From NCBI GenBank assembly GCA_030737875.1, contig CM060922.1, positions 755,109,603 through 755,173,602 on the forward strand: 64,000 nt of DNA. The letters are read 5' to 3'. Positions 12,017 through 24,139 of this stretch are shown one piece after another (the first letter of the stretch is position 1; every line of letters begins with the position of its first letter). Source of the DNA: Allium sativum. Its lineage: Eukaryota > Streptophyta > Magnoliopsida > Asparagales > Amaryllidaceae. Below the pieces are notes generated by a model. The model ran no database searches. It had not been told where the DNA came from and saw only the letters and a program-made list of their open reading frames with translations. The position numbers were made by a program, and so were the translations under genes.

Positions 12017-13132
12017 CATGCATAGACTCAAGTTCTAAACCTAAACTAAATTAATCTCTTAGCCCCCATGCTGCTGCTAGAATAGTTCTTCTTCTTAATG
12101 CTTAGGAATTGCAAGTCAGGATTCTATTATGAACGACGAACGAAATATTCTCTTCTCTAATCCGTCTTTGTGAGTACAATTTCTTTCACTAAATAATTAA
12201 TAAATTAATTATGATGAGTTATAATTTGGATTATGAGAACATGTCTGTTGAATCTTGTGATGTTACTTAACTTTGTTATCGTCTATTGGTGAACATATGA
12301 CAATTTTGTTAACTTATGTTGGTAGATCTATTTCATTTGTCCAATCACATATGTTTAACTTGATTCAATCTATGACATCAGTTTATATGCAAGTTTGGGA
12401 TGTAAATCATATGCTAGTTTGTATGTGAATCTTATGCAAGTCTGTTTTTACATATGCTAGTTTGTATGTGAATCTTATGCAAGTCTGTATGCGAATTATA
12501 CACAAGTTTATATGTGAATCAAGTATATACATATGCTAGTTTATATGCAAAACATGTGATATTAGTTTACATGTTTAAATTCATATGCAAGTTTTTAGGA
12601 ATCCGTATGCAAGTTTAGGTGAAACTCATATTCACATATGTAAGTTTAGATGAAAACCATACTCATATATGCAAGTTCACAATTTCATGTTTAGATCTAT
12701 ATTTAGATCCGTGGTAGTTTATGCAAATTTATGTTCTATATGTCCATTTCCTATGCAAGTTATTGGCTATGCAAACGTACGTTATAATTCTTATTCGCAA
12801 GTTAGATCTATTTTATGTGTTATGCAAGTTGTGATGTTTCTTTTCTTTTTATGAGTTAGACTATTTGCGAGTCTAACATATTTCATATTAAACGTACGAA
12901 CGACGTGGGGACAATGGGAAAATATTAAATATACATATTGTGAATTGGCATAAAATGGATTTAAAGGCATATAATTAATTTGAGAGACTAATTGGTATAA
13001 TTTATATACCTGAAAACTATGGACATAATTTAGGTGACAATTATGGACATAGATTAATTTGGAAATTTTTGACAATTTGAATAGGGATAATTAATTCATA
13101 TTGGGGTGAAATAATTATGTGTAATAATAAAT

Positions 13133-13478
13133 GCCTAAGACACGAGGTTAGACTCGTTTATGGTATAAGACTGCCCGGACCCTCCCGGCAAATCCAACAA
13201 CCACAAACGGTTGTCTAATGTGATAGGTCAAAGGCATAAATTAAATGCGTAATAAATGCCTAAGACACGAGGTTAGACTCGTTTGTGGTATAAGACTGCC
13301 CGGACCCGCCCGGCACATCCAGCAACCGCAAATGGTAGTCTAATGTGAGAGGTCGTAGGCACAATTAAAAGATGCTTAGACACGAGGTTAAGTCTGGCTT
13401 GTGGTGGAAGTCTGCCTGGAACCACTCGGCATATCCAGCGGCCACAAGCAATCGACTTAATGTGAGAGGTCTGTGCAT
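13133..13478 (+). repeat. Three tandem covarying hairpin modules, E2 5' LTR
   Basis: Modules at 13133-13235, 13258-13360 and 13372-13478. Each has nested arms P1, P2, P3 and a GC-rich tip P4. P2 is TTAGAC/GTCTAA in the second and TTAAGTC/GACTTAA in the third. P3 is GTTTGTGG/CCGCAAAT (one wobble at each end region) in the second and GCTTGTGG/CCACAAGC in the third. The internal loop ACGAGG opposite TGTGAGAG is constant in all except TGATAG in the first. Confidence 0.75.
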
Positions 13479-13629
13479 TGATAATTAATTAATGCTGATC
13501 AAAGACGAATATGAATGACAAACGGAAGTTTGGTTGAGTTGAGTAATTCTCTGAGTACCAATCTGATGTTGATTTCGGTCTTCGGGGTTGATATTTAGGG
13601 AATTATTCTCTTAACCAATGTATATGTGA

Positions 13630-13885
13630 ACTAAGATGTACTTAATACTAATTTGATAAGTGGGTAGGGTTAAGACCAGATTAACCAATAATATATATTA
13701 ATCTGATAAGTGGATAGGGTTAAGACAAACTTAACCAATAATACATATTGATCTGATAAGTGGATAGGGTTAAGACAAACTTAACCAATAATACATATTG
13801 ATCTGATAAGTGGCTAGGGTTAAGACCATCTTAACCAATAATATATATTAATTTGATAAGTGGGTAGAGTTAAGACCAGCTTAAC

Positions 13886-13942
<57 letters not shown>

Positions 13943-13990
13943 CCGATAAGCGGATAGGGTTAAGACAAGCTTAACCAATAGCACATGTTG
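13630..13990 (+). repeat. 50-bp tandem hairpin array and TA microsatellite
   Basis: Unit of about 50 bp with ATCTGATAAGTGGATAGG, then GGTTAAG, a 5-nt loop, CTTAACC, then an AATAATACATATT linker. Six to seven copies. The last linker has expanded to a (TA)n run at about 13891-13938. The same array recurs at 14960-15285 and 21895-22205. Confidence 0.8.
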
Positions 13991-14547
13991 ATTTGATATA
14001 AGTGGGTAACATGAGTGACATGTGGGATATAATTATAAACACTTACCAAGTTGAAACATGTAAGAAGACATGAATAAGAGGGGGTTAAGTGGGGACCAAG
14101 CATAGGTGGAAAGCTTGTGTCAAGCATGGGGGACCCTTTTCAAACCAGTAACCCATTAAGTATCTTTGTGAGCTCGAGGACGGGACACGCTTACTAGGTT
14201 TGATTTGTAAGAGGTCAAAACGGGTTAGCGGTGGCAACGCAAGTCCAACGGGGTCATGTGCGTGCGTGGGCCCGGGCTGGTAGGTAAGACGTTGTTGCAT
14301 CGTGTAGGTATAAGCCGTGCATCTTTAGTGGTATCGGGTTGCCACTTTGGGGAGTGAAACACCCCACTGTGGGACCAGCACGAGTATCTACGAGTTAGGG
14401 AGCCGATTTAATGGGGAAGGTAGTGGGTACAACTAGCAGAGATAGGAGCAGGCGACACCTATGAAGACAGCTAGGAATCCAACTACCATATTATGAATAA
14501 TTGTTGTAATTAGAATGGGGAAGGTAGTGGGTACAACTTGTGGAGAT

Positions 14548-15890
14548 AGGTTAAAGGCATAAATTAAATGCGTAATAAATGGCTAATACACGAGGTTAGA
14601 CTCGTTTGTGGTATAAGACTGCCCGGACCCGCCCGGCACATCCAGCAACTGCAAATGGCAGTCTAATGTGAGAGGTCGTAGGCATAATTAAAAGATGCTT
14701 AGACACGAGGTTAAGTCTGGCTTGTGGTGGAAGTCTGCCCGGAACCTCCCGGCATATCCAGCGGCCATAAGCAATCGACTTAATGTGAGAGGTCTGTGCA
14801 TTAATAATTAATTAATGCTGATCAAAGACGAATATGAATGACAAACAGAAGTTTGGTTGAGTTGAGTAATTCTCTGAGTACCAATCTGATGTTGATTTCG
14901 GCCTTCAGGGGTGATATTTAAGGAGTTATTCTCTTAACTAGTGTATCTGTGAACTAAGATGTACTTAATATTAATTTGATAACTGGGTAGGGTTACGACC
15001 AGCTTAACCAATAATATATATTAATCTGATAAGTGGATAGGGTTAAGACAGACTTAACCAATAATACATATTGATCTAATAAGTGGATAGGGTTAAGACA
15101 AACTTAACCAATAATACATATTGATATGATAAGTGGATAGGGTTAAGACCAGCTTAACCAATAATATATATTAATTTGATAAGTGGGTAGGGTTAAGACC
15201 AGGTTAGCCAATAATATATATATATATATATATATTAATCCTGATAAGCGGATAGGGTTAAGACAAGCTTAACCAATAACGCATGTTGATTTGATAAGTG
15301 GGTAACAAGGGTGACATATGGGATATAATTATAAACACTTAACCAAGTTGAAACATGTAAGAAGACATGAATAAGAGGGGGTTAAGTGGGAAATCCTAAG
15401 TGGGGACCAAGCATAGGTGGAATGCTTGTGTCAAGCATGGGGGACCCTTTTCAAACCAGTAACCCATTAAGTATCTTTCTGAGCTCGAGTTAGATCGAGA
15501 ACGGGACACGCTTACTGGGTTTGATTGTAAGAGCTCAAAACGGGTTAGCGGTGGCAACGCAAGTCCAACGGGGTCATGTGCGTGCTTGGGCCCGGGCTGG
15601 TAGGTAAGACGTTGTTGCATCGTGTAGGTATAAGCCGTGCATCTTTAGTGGTATCGGGTTGCCACTTTAGGGAGTGATACACCCCACTGTAGGACCAACA
15701 CGGGTATCTATGAGTTAGGGAGCCGATCGAATGGTGAAGGTAGTGGGTACGACTAGCGGAGATAGGAGAAGGCGGCACCTATGAAGACAACATAGAGTCC
15801 AACTACCATATTATGAATAAATGTTGTAATTAGAATATGGAAGGTAGTGGGCACAACTAGTGGAGATAGGAGCAGGCTACGCCTATGAAG
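14548..15890 (+). repeat. Duplicated/converted tract in E2 5' LTR
   Basis: Reading along both copies I see only two substitutions (14587 and 15422) plus a TA-run length change against 21480-22820 of the 3' LTR. Immediately to the right, in about 170 bp, there are at least seven differences. It contains hairpin modules 14581-14683 and 14695-14801 and a third copy of the 50-bp array. Confidence 0.75.
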
Positions 15891-16570
15891 ACAGCTAGGG
15901 GTACACGAAACTACCATTATTATTATTTTATTCAGTAGGCGGGATCAACTTTTAGGGTGACTAGTAATGGTGCAGTATAGTAATTATCCTATAATGATTA
16001 GGAGCGCAATTAACGCCAGTATATTCCTCTTGTTTGTTTTGTCTTGCCCATTTGCTTCACAGTCATTCCTTGTTTTACCAGTTTATGCCTTATCCTAATT
16101 ACTTTAATAACTATATTGTTAAAGTTATTGGACTCGCTAGACTTTATGTCTGACCCCCTTTGTTTTCGCCTCTTTTCTTCTTCCTCCCCACCCAGGTTCT
16201 CAGAGTGGGACTAGTGCTAGTGGAGCTTGATTTTGACCACTTTCCCTCTCTTTTGGAAGTGCTTGGATTGCTGATGGTAAAGTTCAGCTTATCTCTTTTA
16301 TGGCTACTTATGTTGGGGTTATGCTTTTTTACTTTATTTACTCAGAAAATAATTTGTCAAGATGGATATTAAGTGTACTTGATTTTATTGTTGGTTTTTG
16401 ATGTTGTTGTAACCAAACTATTTCTCCGCTGCAATAAAAGTTGTTTTAATTTTTCAAGTACCAATAAATGTATCTGTCTTGTTATATTCTGTTCTATACA
16501 CCAATAATACTCCATGAAAGTTAATGCATTCCCTTTGAGAGTGACATTAATGGACGTGGGGTGTTACACG

Positions 16571-16582
16571 TGGTATCAGAGC
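16571..16582 (+). other. E2 primer binding site
   Basis: TGGTATCAGAGC, complementary to the 3' end of plant initiator Met tRNA, two bases after the LTR end. Identical to the site in E3. Confidence 0.92.
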
Positions 16583-16869
16583 TGAAGGATACCAAGAACA
16601 GATAAGAGATTTTGAAAAATTGTTTTTCAAAAGCATTTTATAAAGAAATACTTTCAAAAATAGGTTTTAAGGAGAGAATTTTCAGGAGAAAAGTTTATTT
16701 TGAAAAAAACAACCCCCAAAAGCCATATATCTTTCCTTCGATTCTCCATTTTAAATCTCTTCCTCTTTCCTTTTTGAATTTCTTCCTCCATGTATAGACG
16801 CTTTTTCTAAGATATGTAAGAACTTCCGTACAATGGGCAGAAAACCGCTTCATGGGACTGGGACGTTTC

Positions 16870-17160
16870 TCTAAGCTAGAAGGAAGTGGAGGACTTGTTG
16901 GTACCTTTAAGATAGACGATGGGAGGAAGGTTCAATTAGCTGCTTGGTTAATGAAGGACGAAGCCTCATTTTGGTAGGAGGTCACGAATGGAGAATGTGC
17001 AGGAGAGACATGGATAGGACACACGATAAGAAAGTAGATCCAAAGAAAGGCGGTAAGGATAACAAGGGGCCAAGAGAAAAGGAAGGGCCACACTTGTGAA
17101 ATACCCGACTACTTAAATAAAGGCGTTAGAAAGAAGAAGAAGACTAGTTGTTATCGTTAT
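16870..17160 (+). pseudogene. E2 gag remnant
   Basis: Only part of the capsid region remains: 16878-17010 matches the E3 Gag block with [15 protein letters not shown] and [20 protein letters not shown] tryptophan codon is replaced by TAG at 16975-16977. A large deletion then joins to the lysine-rich Gag tail at about 17015. Both zinc knuckles near 17090-17165 are broken: cysteines are changed (CYRY in place of a C-x2-C pair) and a TGA interrupts the second. The gag start codon found in E3 is missing. Non-functional. Confidence 0.8.
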
Positions 17161-17284
17161 GGAGAAACATGACATTTTATTAGGATCGTCCAAAGAAGCA
17201 AAAGGCAAAGGTAAGGACAAAGTACAGGATCTTCTAGAGGGCAGGCGCGTTCCCTCACGGTTAGCATACCTAATAGAGGCAAAA

Positions 17285-17800
17285 ATATCTTGGTTGGGAG
17301 TTTGGTTTTTCTTTTTGATCATCCTGTTCGAACCTTGTTTGAATTCGGGTGCTTCACACTCGTTTGTATCTTCTTCGTTAGTTGAAATACTACACCTAAA
17401 TACTAGTCTAGTCATGGATCCATAGTAATCTCAAATCCTATTGGTGGTTCGGCTCATCTTTCAATGATTTGTCGGGATTTGAGAGTGTCTATCTTGGGCT
17501 TTGGGTTTGAGTGCAACGCCTTCATTCTTGGCTTCATGGGCTACGGCTTGATTCTAGGCACGGATTGGCTAGCCAGATACGGTGCCATCCTAGACTGTGA
17601 AAGAAGGATAGTTAGATTGTTGAATCGTTGTGGCAAGACCCTTGATATTTCTTGTGACTCTAGGGGTCCGGTGATGCTTAGCTACCTAGAATCTGTTGAC
17701 GCGTCCAACAATGATGTGGAATCTGTTTGTGTTGTCAACAAATATGGTGACCCCAAGGCACGACATAGACTTTCGTATATACCTAGTAGATAATGCAAGT
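17285..17800 (+). pseudogene. E2 retroviral-type aspartic protease remnant
   Basis: The region keeps the pepsin-like protease fold pattern, with the active-site block reading NSGASHSFVSS at 17342 where E3 has DSGASHSF: the catalytic aspartate codon GAC/GAT has become AAT. A TAG interrupts at 17422. Further on, FILGFMGYGLILGTDWLARYGAILDCERR corresponds to the conserved C-terminal part of this domain. The change from D to N alone would inactivate it. Confidence 0.85.
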
Positions 17801-18617
17801 CAGCTGCATTACCAGTGTGCCACATGGCTCCAAGGGAGAGAAAAGAGCTCAGCAAGCAAGTCAAAGAGTTGCTCGAAAAAGGGTTTAGTATTTCTGAATG
17901 GGGTGCTCCAGTAGTATTCGCAACCAAAGCGAATAGTTCACTTCGCCTATGCGTTGATTATAGGGAGCTAAACAAGTTAACCAAGAAAAATAGGCACCCA
18001 CTACCAAGAATAGACGACTTGTTTGATCAGCTTGTAGGTGCTCGGTTTTCTCCCAGCAAGATCTAGCTATCGGGTTTCATCAGCTAAGTGTGGCTGAAGA
18101 CAGCATTGATAAGACCGCGCTCAGAACCCCAGATGGTTTCTTCGAATGGCTTGTCATGCCTTTCGGCTTGACAAACGCACCCGCTTACTTCGTTGACTTG
18201 ATGAGCAGGGTGTTCAGGGAGTTCCTTAATAAGTTTGTGGTGGTCTTCGTAGACGACATTTTGATTTTCTCGAAGAATGAAGAAGAGAATGCTTTGCATT
18301 TAAGGGAAGTCATGGATACTTTTCGTGCACATCAACTGAAAGCCAAATTCTCCAAAAGCCATTTCTGGAGAGAAGAAGTGAGGTTTCTTGGACATGTGGT
18401 GTCCAAAGAGGGGATAGCTTTGGACCCCGCAAAAGTAGTTGCGGCGCAAGATTGGAAGGTTCCACAGAATGCAACTGAAGTCCGAAGCTTTCTCGGGCTA
18501 GCGGGCTTTTACCAAAAGTTCATTAAAGACTTTGCAAAAATCTCAGCCCCACTTACTCGGTTAACGAAGAAGAACTTGACTTTTGCCTGGGATGTTGACT
18601 ATGACGATGCTTTCTAG
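17800..18617 (+). pseudogene. E2 reverse transcriptase remnant
   Basis: Best preserved E2 coding part. 17815-18066 carries the first RT blocks ([24 protein letters not shown]). A frameshift at about 18050 breaks the block that in E3 reads [14 protein letters not shown]. 18090-18617 then continues in a new frame with [20 protein letters not shown] and the catalytic FVDD at about 18246-18257, through the connection region GLAGFYQKF. It ends at a TAG (18615-18617) where E3 has an arginine codon. A small deletion also removed residues before SISEWG. Confidence 0.88.
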
Positions 18618-18620
18618 CAT

Positions 18621-18870
18621 TTGAAGAGGGCTTTGACGACGCCTCCAGTTTTAGTTTTGCCAGATGGAAGTGAGCCATTCACAGTGTATACCGGTGCTTG
18701 CGGGAAAGGGATTGGAGCAGTTTTCGATGCAAGAGGAAAAGGTGATATGCAAAAGGCGGCAAGTACGAGTATCGCTTATCATCCACAGACGGATGGACGG
18801 ACAGGAAGGGGTGAATAGAATCCTTGAAGATCTTTTGAGGCTATGTATCCTAGATTTTGGAGGGACATAA
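18621..18870 (+). pseudogene. E2 RNase H / integrase deletion junction
   Basis: The RNase H start survives with its first catalytic aspartate changed to glycine (TGACGKG for TDACGTG). At about 18740-18770 the sequence jumps to the end of the integrase core (AYHPQTDG), so about 1.1 kb covering the rest of RNase H, the zinc-binding HHCC domain and two of the three catalytic acids of integrase is gone. The following [19 protein letters not shown] is normal. A second deletion at about 18880 joins to the C-terminal region. Confidence 0.85.
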
Positions 18871-18879
18871 GAAGAGGCA

Positions 18880-19150
18880 ACTAGCTTAGTGATGTTCATA
18901 ACATGTTTCACGTATCGCATTTATGGAAGTGTTACAAGATACCACGGAAGTAGTGGAACCGAGCATGCTTAGAGAAGTAGAAGTAAAGTGAGATGCCACG
19001 ATTAGACGAGCTCCTACATGCATCCTTGGGTCGGAGGTATTAAAGCTACGCAACAGAGAGGTTAAGTTGGTCAAAGTGCAATGAGGAGATGATCAAGGAG
19101 ACGCGACTTGAGAAAAAGGAAGACATACGATGTACCCTTTCCTTTTTTAG
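18880..19150 (+). pseudogene. E2 integrase C-terminus and chromodomain remnant
   Basis: Matches E3 from [13 protein letters not shown] to the polyprotein end. Two tryptophan codons of the chromodomain (TGG in E3) are TGA here and other stops precede them, a G-to-A pattern. The reading ends YPFLF then TAG at 19148-19150; E3 has GAG at the same codon and reads on. The chromodomain in the intact relatives would tether integration to particular histone marks. Confidence 0.8.
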
Positions 19151-19744
19151 GGTATGTTTTTTAACTTCTCCTTTTTCTACTGCTTTGTTGATACTTGTAC
19201 TATCGTTTAATATGTCTTTACGATGATATCTTCAATCTTTAGTTAGGAAAAACCCTATGGTTGTAAACATGTGTTTGAGACATGTTATGTTTGGTGGTTG
19301 CAAATGGATGCAAGTGGTTGCTCGTGGATGCATGTACACACACATTAGGTACTAGATTGGCTTAATAACTTTCATATTGCATATAAATATGTGTGTATAT
19401 TTAAATTAATGGATGAATAATGGTTGTGTTATCATATGGATGCTGCATTTAGATGAATGGTCGTGCACGCATGTAAAAATAATATGTATCATTAGGATTC
19501 TTTTGCATACATAATGGACGCATGGCACTATCATGATTTGCATTGAGGAGGTCAACTGAATCAGTAGACCACCTGATTTTGCATTAGATAAGGAACATAT
19601 ACACACACTTTTTTCATATGTTCATAGGCATTAGAAGTCTTTCAAGGACAATGGATGCCTGTGTTTGATGATTGAGTAGATGGATGATTGGATGGTAGGA
19701 TATACATTCTCCTTAACATGGAGATTTCGGGGGCAAAATCCTTT
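19151..19744 (+). other. E2 3' untranslated internal region
   Basis: Non-coding. It parallels 33335-33844 of E3, with repeated ATGGATGCA-type words and a CACACACA stretch, and ends in GATTTCGGGGGCAAAATCC just before the polypurine tract. Confidence 0.7.
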
Positions 19745-19757
19745 AAGGAGGGGAGTA
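19745..19757 (+). other. E2 polypurine tract
   Basis: AAGGAGGGGAGTA directly before the 3' LTR start TGTAAC. One base differs from the E3 tract. It primes plus-strand DNA synthesis. Confidence 0.88.
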
Positions 19758-22700
19758 TGTAACACCCCTTAATTTTAAATATTAAAATTAACAAATTTAA
19801 GAATACTTAATTGTTAAGATGAAAATTAAGGGAAACAGGTTACGTCATTGCGTTCGTCTCGAAATTCTGCTTAGAATAGAGTCCAAGTTTTCATAAATCG
19901 GACTTCCTATGAGGAAGTTATGGCCCTCAGAAGTTTCAGAAATTTAAATAAATTAAAAACAGTTCAGAATGAAATTCAAATTCAAACAAGGAAGCGGGCT
20001 GGGCGGGATTTTTCCCGTCCCAGGCCAGGTCGACCAGGGGGTCGACTGGGGGTCAACTTTCCCTATACAGGTCGACCTGGGGGTCGACCTACCCCCTCGG
20101 GTAGATCTGAACTGTGATGATTTTGACTTGTTGCTGAGTCTTTTCTGACCTATTGCCGAGTCACTAGGGCATAGGTGGCAATTCTGGATAACTCCATCTA
20201 GTCTGAATGGTTCTGATTTGCTCCTATGATATTCTAACGGCTTATATTGATTTAAACTTCTATATAAGCACGCGTAGACTCAAGCTCTAAACCTAAACTA
20301 AATTAATCTCTTAGCCTCCATGCTGCTGCTAGAATAGTTCTTCTTCTTAAAGCTTAGGAATTGCAAGTCAGGATTCTATTACAAACGGCGAACGAATTAT
20401 TCTCTTCTCTAATCCGTCTTTGTGAGTACAATTTCTTTCACAAAATAATTTATAAATTAATTATGAAGAGTTATAATTTGGATTATGAGAACTTGTCTGT
20501 TGATACATGTGATGTTACTTAACTTTGTTATCGTCTGTTGGTGAACATATGACAATTTTGTTAACTTATGTTGGTAGATCTATTTCATTTTTCTAATCAC
20601 ATATGTTTAACTTGATTCAGTTTATGACATCAGTTTATATGCAAGTTTGGGATGTAAATCATATGCTAGTTTGTATGTGAATCTTATGCAAGTCTGTTTT
20701 TACATATGCCAGTTTGTATGTGAATCTTATGCAAGTCTGTATGCGAATTATACACAAGTTTATATATGAATCAAGTATATATATGTGCTAGTTTATATGT
20801 AAAACATGCGATATTGGTTTACATGTTTTAATTCAAATGCAAGTTTGTAGGAATCCATATGCAAGTTTAGGTGAAAACCATATTCACATATGCAAGTTTA
20901 GATGAAAACCATACTCATATATGCAAGTTCACAATTTCATTTTTAGATCTGTATTTAGATCCATGGTAGTTTATACAAATTTATGTTCTATATGTCCATT
21001 GCCTATGCAAGTTATTGGCTATGCAAACTTATGTTATAATTCTTATTCGCAAGTTATATCTATTTTATGTGTTATGCAAGTTGTGATATTTCTTTTCTTT
21101 TTATGAGTTAGACAATTTGCGAGTCTAACATATTTCATATTAAACGTAAGAACGGCGTGGGGACAATGGGAAAATATTAAATATACATATTGTGAATTGG
21201 CATAAAATGGCTTTAAAGGCATATAATTATTTTGAGACACTAATTGGTATAATTTATATGTCTGAAAACTATGGACATAATTTAGGTGACAATTATGGAC
21301 ATAGATTAATTTGGAAATTATTGATAATTTGAATAGGGATAATTAATTCATATTGGGATGAAATAATTATGTGTAATAATAAATGCCTAAGACACGAGGT
21401 TAGACTCGTTTGTGGTATAAGATTGCCCGGACCCGCCCGACAAATCCAGCAACCACAAACGGTAGTCTAATGTGATAGGTTAAAGGCATAAATTAAATGC
21501 GTAATAAATGGCTAAGACACGAGGTTAGACTCGTTTGTGGTATAAGACTGCCCGGACCCGCCCGGCACATCCAGCAACTGCAAATGGCAGTCTAATGTGA
21601 GAGGTCGTAGGCATAATTAAAAGATGCTTAGACACGAGGTTAAGTCTGGCTTGTGGTGGAAGTCTGCCCGGAACCTCCCGGCATATCCAGCGGCCATAAG
21701 CAATCGACTTAATGTGAGAGGTCTGTGCATTAATAATTAATTAATGCTGATCAAAGACGAATATGAATGACAAACAGAAGTTTGGTTGAGTTGAGTAATT
21801 CTCTGAGTACCAATCTGATGTTGATTTCGGCCTTCAGGGGTGATATTTAAGGAGTTATTCTCTTAACTAGTGTATCTGTGAACTAAGATGTACTTAATAT
21901 TAATTTGATAACTGGGTAGGGTTACGACCAGCTTAACCAATAATATATATTAATCTGATAAGTGGATAGGGTTAAGACAGACTTAACCAATAATACATAT
22001 TGATCTAATAAGTGGATAGGGTTAAGACAAACTTAACCAATAATACATATTGATATGATAAGTGGATAGGGTTAAGACCAGCTTAACCAATAATATATAT
22101 TAATTTGATAAGTGGGTAGGGTTAAGACCAGGTTAGCCAATAATATATATATATATATTAATCCTGATAAGCGGATAGGGTTAAGACAAGCTTAACCAAT
22201 AACGCATGTTGATTTGATAAGTGGGTAACAAGGGTGACATATGGGATATAATTATAAACACTTAACCAAGTTGAAACATGTAAGAAGACATGAATAAGAG
22301 GGGGTTAAGTGGGAAATCCTAAGTGGGGACCAAGCATAGGTGGAAAGCTTGTGTCAAGCATGGGGGACCCTTTTCAAACCAGTAACCCATTAAGTATCTT
22401 TCTGAGCTCGAGTTAGATCGAGAACGGGACACGCTTACTGGGTTTGATTGTAAGAGCTCAAAACGGGTTAGCGGTGGCAACGCAAGTCCAACGGGGTCAT
22501 GTGCGTGCTTGGGCCCGGGCTGGTAGGTAAGACGTTGTTGCATCGTGTAGGTATAAGCCGTGCATCTTTAGTGGTATCGGGTTGCCACTTTAGGGAGTGA
22601 TACACCCCACTGTAGGACCAACACGGGTATCTATGAGTTAGGGAGCCGATCGAATGGTGAAGGTAGTGGGTACGACTAGCGGAGATAGGAGAAGGCGGCA

Positions 22701-23490
22701 CCTATGAAGACAACATAGAGTCCAACTACCATATTATGAATAAATGTTGTAATTAGAATATGGAAGGTAGTGGGCACAACTAGTGGAGATAGGAGCAGGC
22801 TACGCCTATGAGGACAGCTAGGGGTACACTAAACTACCATTATTATTATTTTATTCAGTAGGCGGGATCAACTTTTAGGGTGACTGATAATGGTGCAGTA
22901 TATTAATTATCCTATAGTGATTAGGAGCGCGATTAACGCCAGCATATTCCTCTTGTTTGTTTTGTCTTGCCCATTTGCTTCACAGTCATTCCTTGTTTTA
23001 CCAATTTATGCCTTATCCTAGCTACTTTAATAATTATATTGTTAAAGTTATTGGACTCACCAGACTTTATGTCTGACCCCTTTTGTTTTCGCCTCTTTTC
23101 TTCCTTCCCCCTCCCCCCCGGTTCTCAGGGTGAGACTAGTGCTAGTGGAGCTTGATTTGAACCTTTTTCTCTCTCTTTTGGAAGTGCTTGGATTGCTGAA
23201 AGTAAAGTTTAGCTTATCTCTTTTATGGCTACTTATGTTGGGTTGTGCTTTTTACTTTATGCACTCAAAAAATAATTTGTCAAGATGGATATTAAGTGTA
23301 CTTGGTTTATTGTTGGTTTTTGATGTTGTTGTAACCAAACTATTTCTCCGCTGCAATAAAAGTTGGTTTAATTTTTCAAGTACCAATAAATGTATCTGTC
23401 TTGTTATATTCTGTTCTATATACCAATAATACTCCATGAAAGTTAATGCATTCCCTTTGAGAGTGACATTAATGGACGTGGGGTGTTACA
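19758..23490 (+). repeat. E2 3' LTR (3733 bp)
   Basis: TGTAACACCCC...GTGTTACA. Same order of parts as the 5' LTR but without the extra 1337 bp: GGTCGACC boxes about 20033-20095, TATA 20260-20268, GTGAGT at about 20420, ATGCAAGTT repeats 20630-21080, hairpin modules 21385-21487, 21510-21612 and 21624-21730, and the 50-bp array 21895-22205. In the first module P3 is a perfect 10-bp pairing, CGTTTGTGGT/ACCACAAACG. Confidence 0.9.
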
Positions 23491-23495
23491 CTGGC

Positions 23496-24139
23496 ACAGT
23501 CAAATCTGATTTCCCATAGCTGGGGCTCTATGTCATGGTGAAGGATGCACGCCCATGATACAGGAACATGAGATATCATTTTGGGAAAAAAGATTATGTT
23601 AATCTAGGTATTAGCATTGAATAATTAATTATTAGTCCAGTTAATTTAATAACTTACATAACCGTTAGATTGATGATTGCGATATATTCTGCATACGAGG
23701 TCCGGATGTTGTTTCTTTCTTTGGACTCATATTGGTAACGTCTATGTTATGGAGTAGGTTTGGACTGATTTGGTGGAAGTGAATGATGCCGCCTGTCAAT
23801 GGACAATAGTTGTCAGTCAGTATGGTATATAATCAATAGTTTAATTGATTTATAATTATAAAATGGGATTCCTAGAATAATTGAATCTAGCAAATAATTA
23901 ATAAAAAGATTAAAAAGTGATTTATGTAGATTTAACCAAAATACCACATTTTATCGATTTACACGCTGTTATGCACTATTTTGGCCACATTGCAAGATTT
24001 AGGCTATTTTGACATTTATTCTACAATGATTGCACGAGATAGATTTTTCTTGTTTTATTGGTGCTAATTTGGATGCTTTATGCTAGTTTAGCAATTTGTA
24101 TGACTATAAGATGCATAGTTAATTGTTTGTTTAGTATAG
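23496..24139. other. Unassigned DNA, probably rest of E1 3' LTR
   Basis: No coding potential or repeat structure that I can name. Its left edge continues E1 after removal of E2. The border with the copia remnant near 24139 is set only by where copia similarity stops. Confidence 0.3.

Larger units (their letters stand above)
12170..16195 (+). other. Putative leader intron within E2 5' LTR
   Basis: A donor-like GTGAGT at 12170-12175 and a long pyrimidine tract ending CCACCCAG at 16195 bracket 4026 bp of non-coding, ATG-rich repeats and hairpins. E3 has the same pair in the same order. No transcript data are available here, so this is inference. In the 3' LTR the matching acceptor reads CCCCGG, with a nearby alternative TTCTCAG. 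Confidence 0.4.
11499..16568 (+). repeat. E2 5' LTR (5070 bp, mosaic)
   Basis: It contains GGTCGACC boxes (11776-11837), TATA at 12008-12016, a GTGAGT donor-like site at 12170, ATGCAAGTT-rich repeats 12360-12830, hairpin modules 13133-13478 and again 14581-14801, two 50-bp repeat arrays, and a C/T-rich tract ending in CAG at 16195. The block 14548 to about 15890 repeats 13220 to about 14530 but is nearly identical to 21480-22820 in the 3' LTR, which explains the 1337-bp excess length. The small open stretches in the LTR are not genes. Confidence 0.88.
11499..23490 (+). mobile_element. E2, defective Tekay/Del-type chromovirus (11,992 bp)
   Basis: The LTRs (11499-16568 and 19758-23490) begin TGTAACACCCC and end GTGTTACA. 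The flanks are TTGGC (11494-11498) and CTGGC (23491-23495), a target duplication with one mismatch. A perfect initiator-Met primer site (16571-16582) and a polypurine tract (19745-19757) are present. The internal region is only 3189 bp against 5151 bp in E3 and has lost most of gag, RNase H and integrase, and carries stops and frameshifts. It cannot make its own proteins. LTRs differ by about 5% in their first 215 bp, so insertion is much older than E3, apart from a nearly identical tract described separately. Confidence 0.9.

Noticed and set aside
15396..15778. Open frames conserved at 22319-22701 and in part at 14085-14300
   Set aside because: They are copies of the same LTR DNA; conservation is due to LTR duplication, and they are antisense to the element with no domain.
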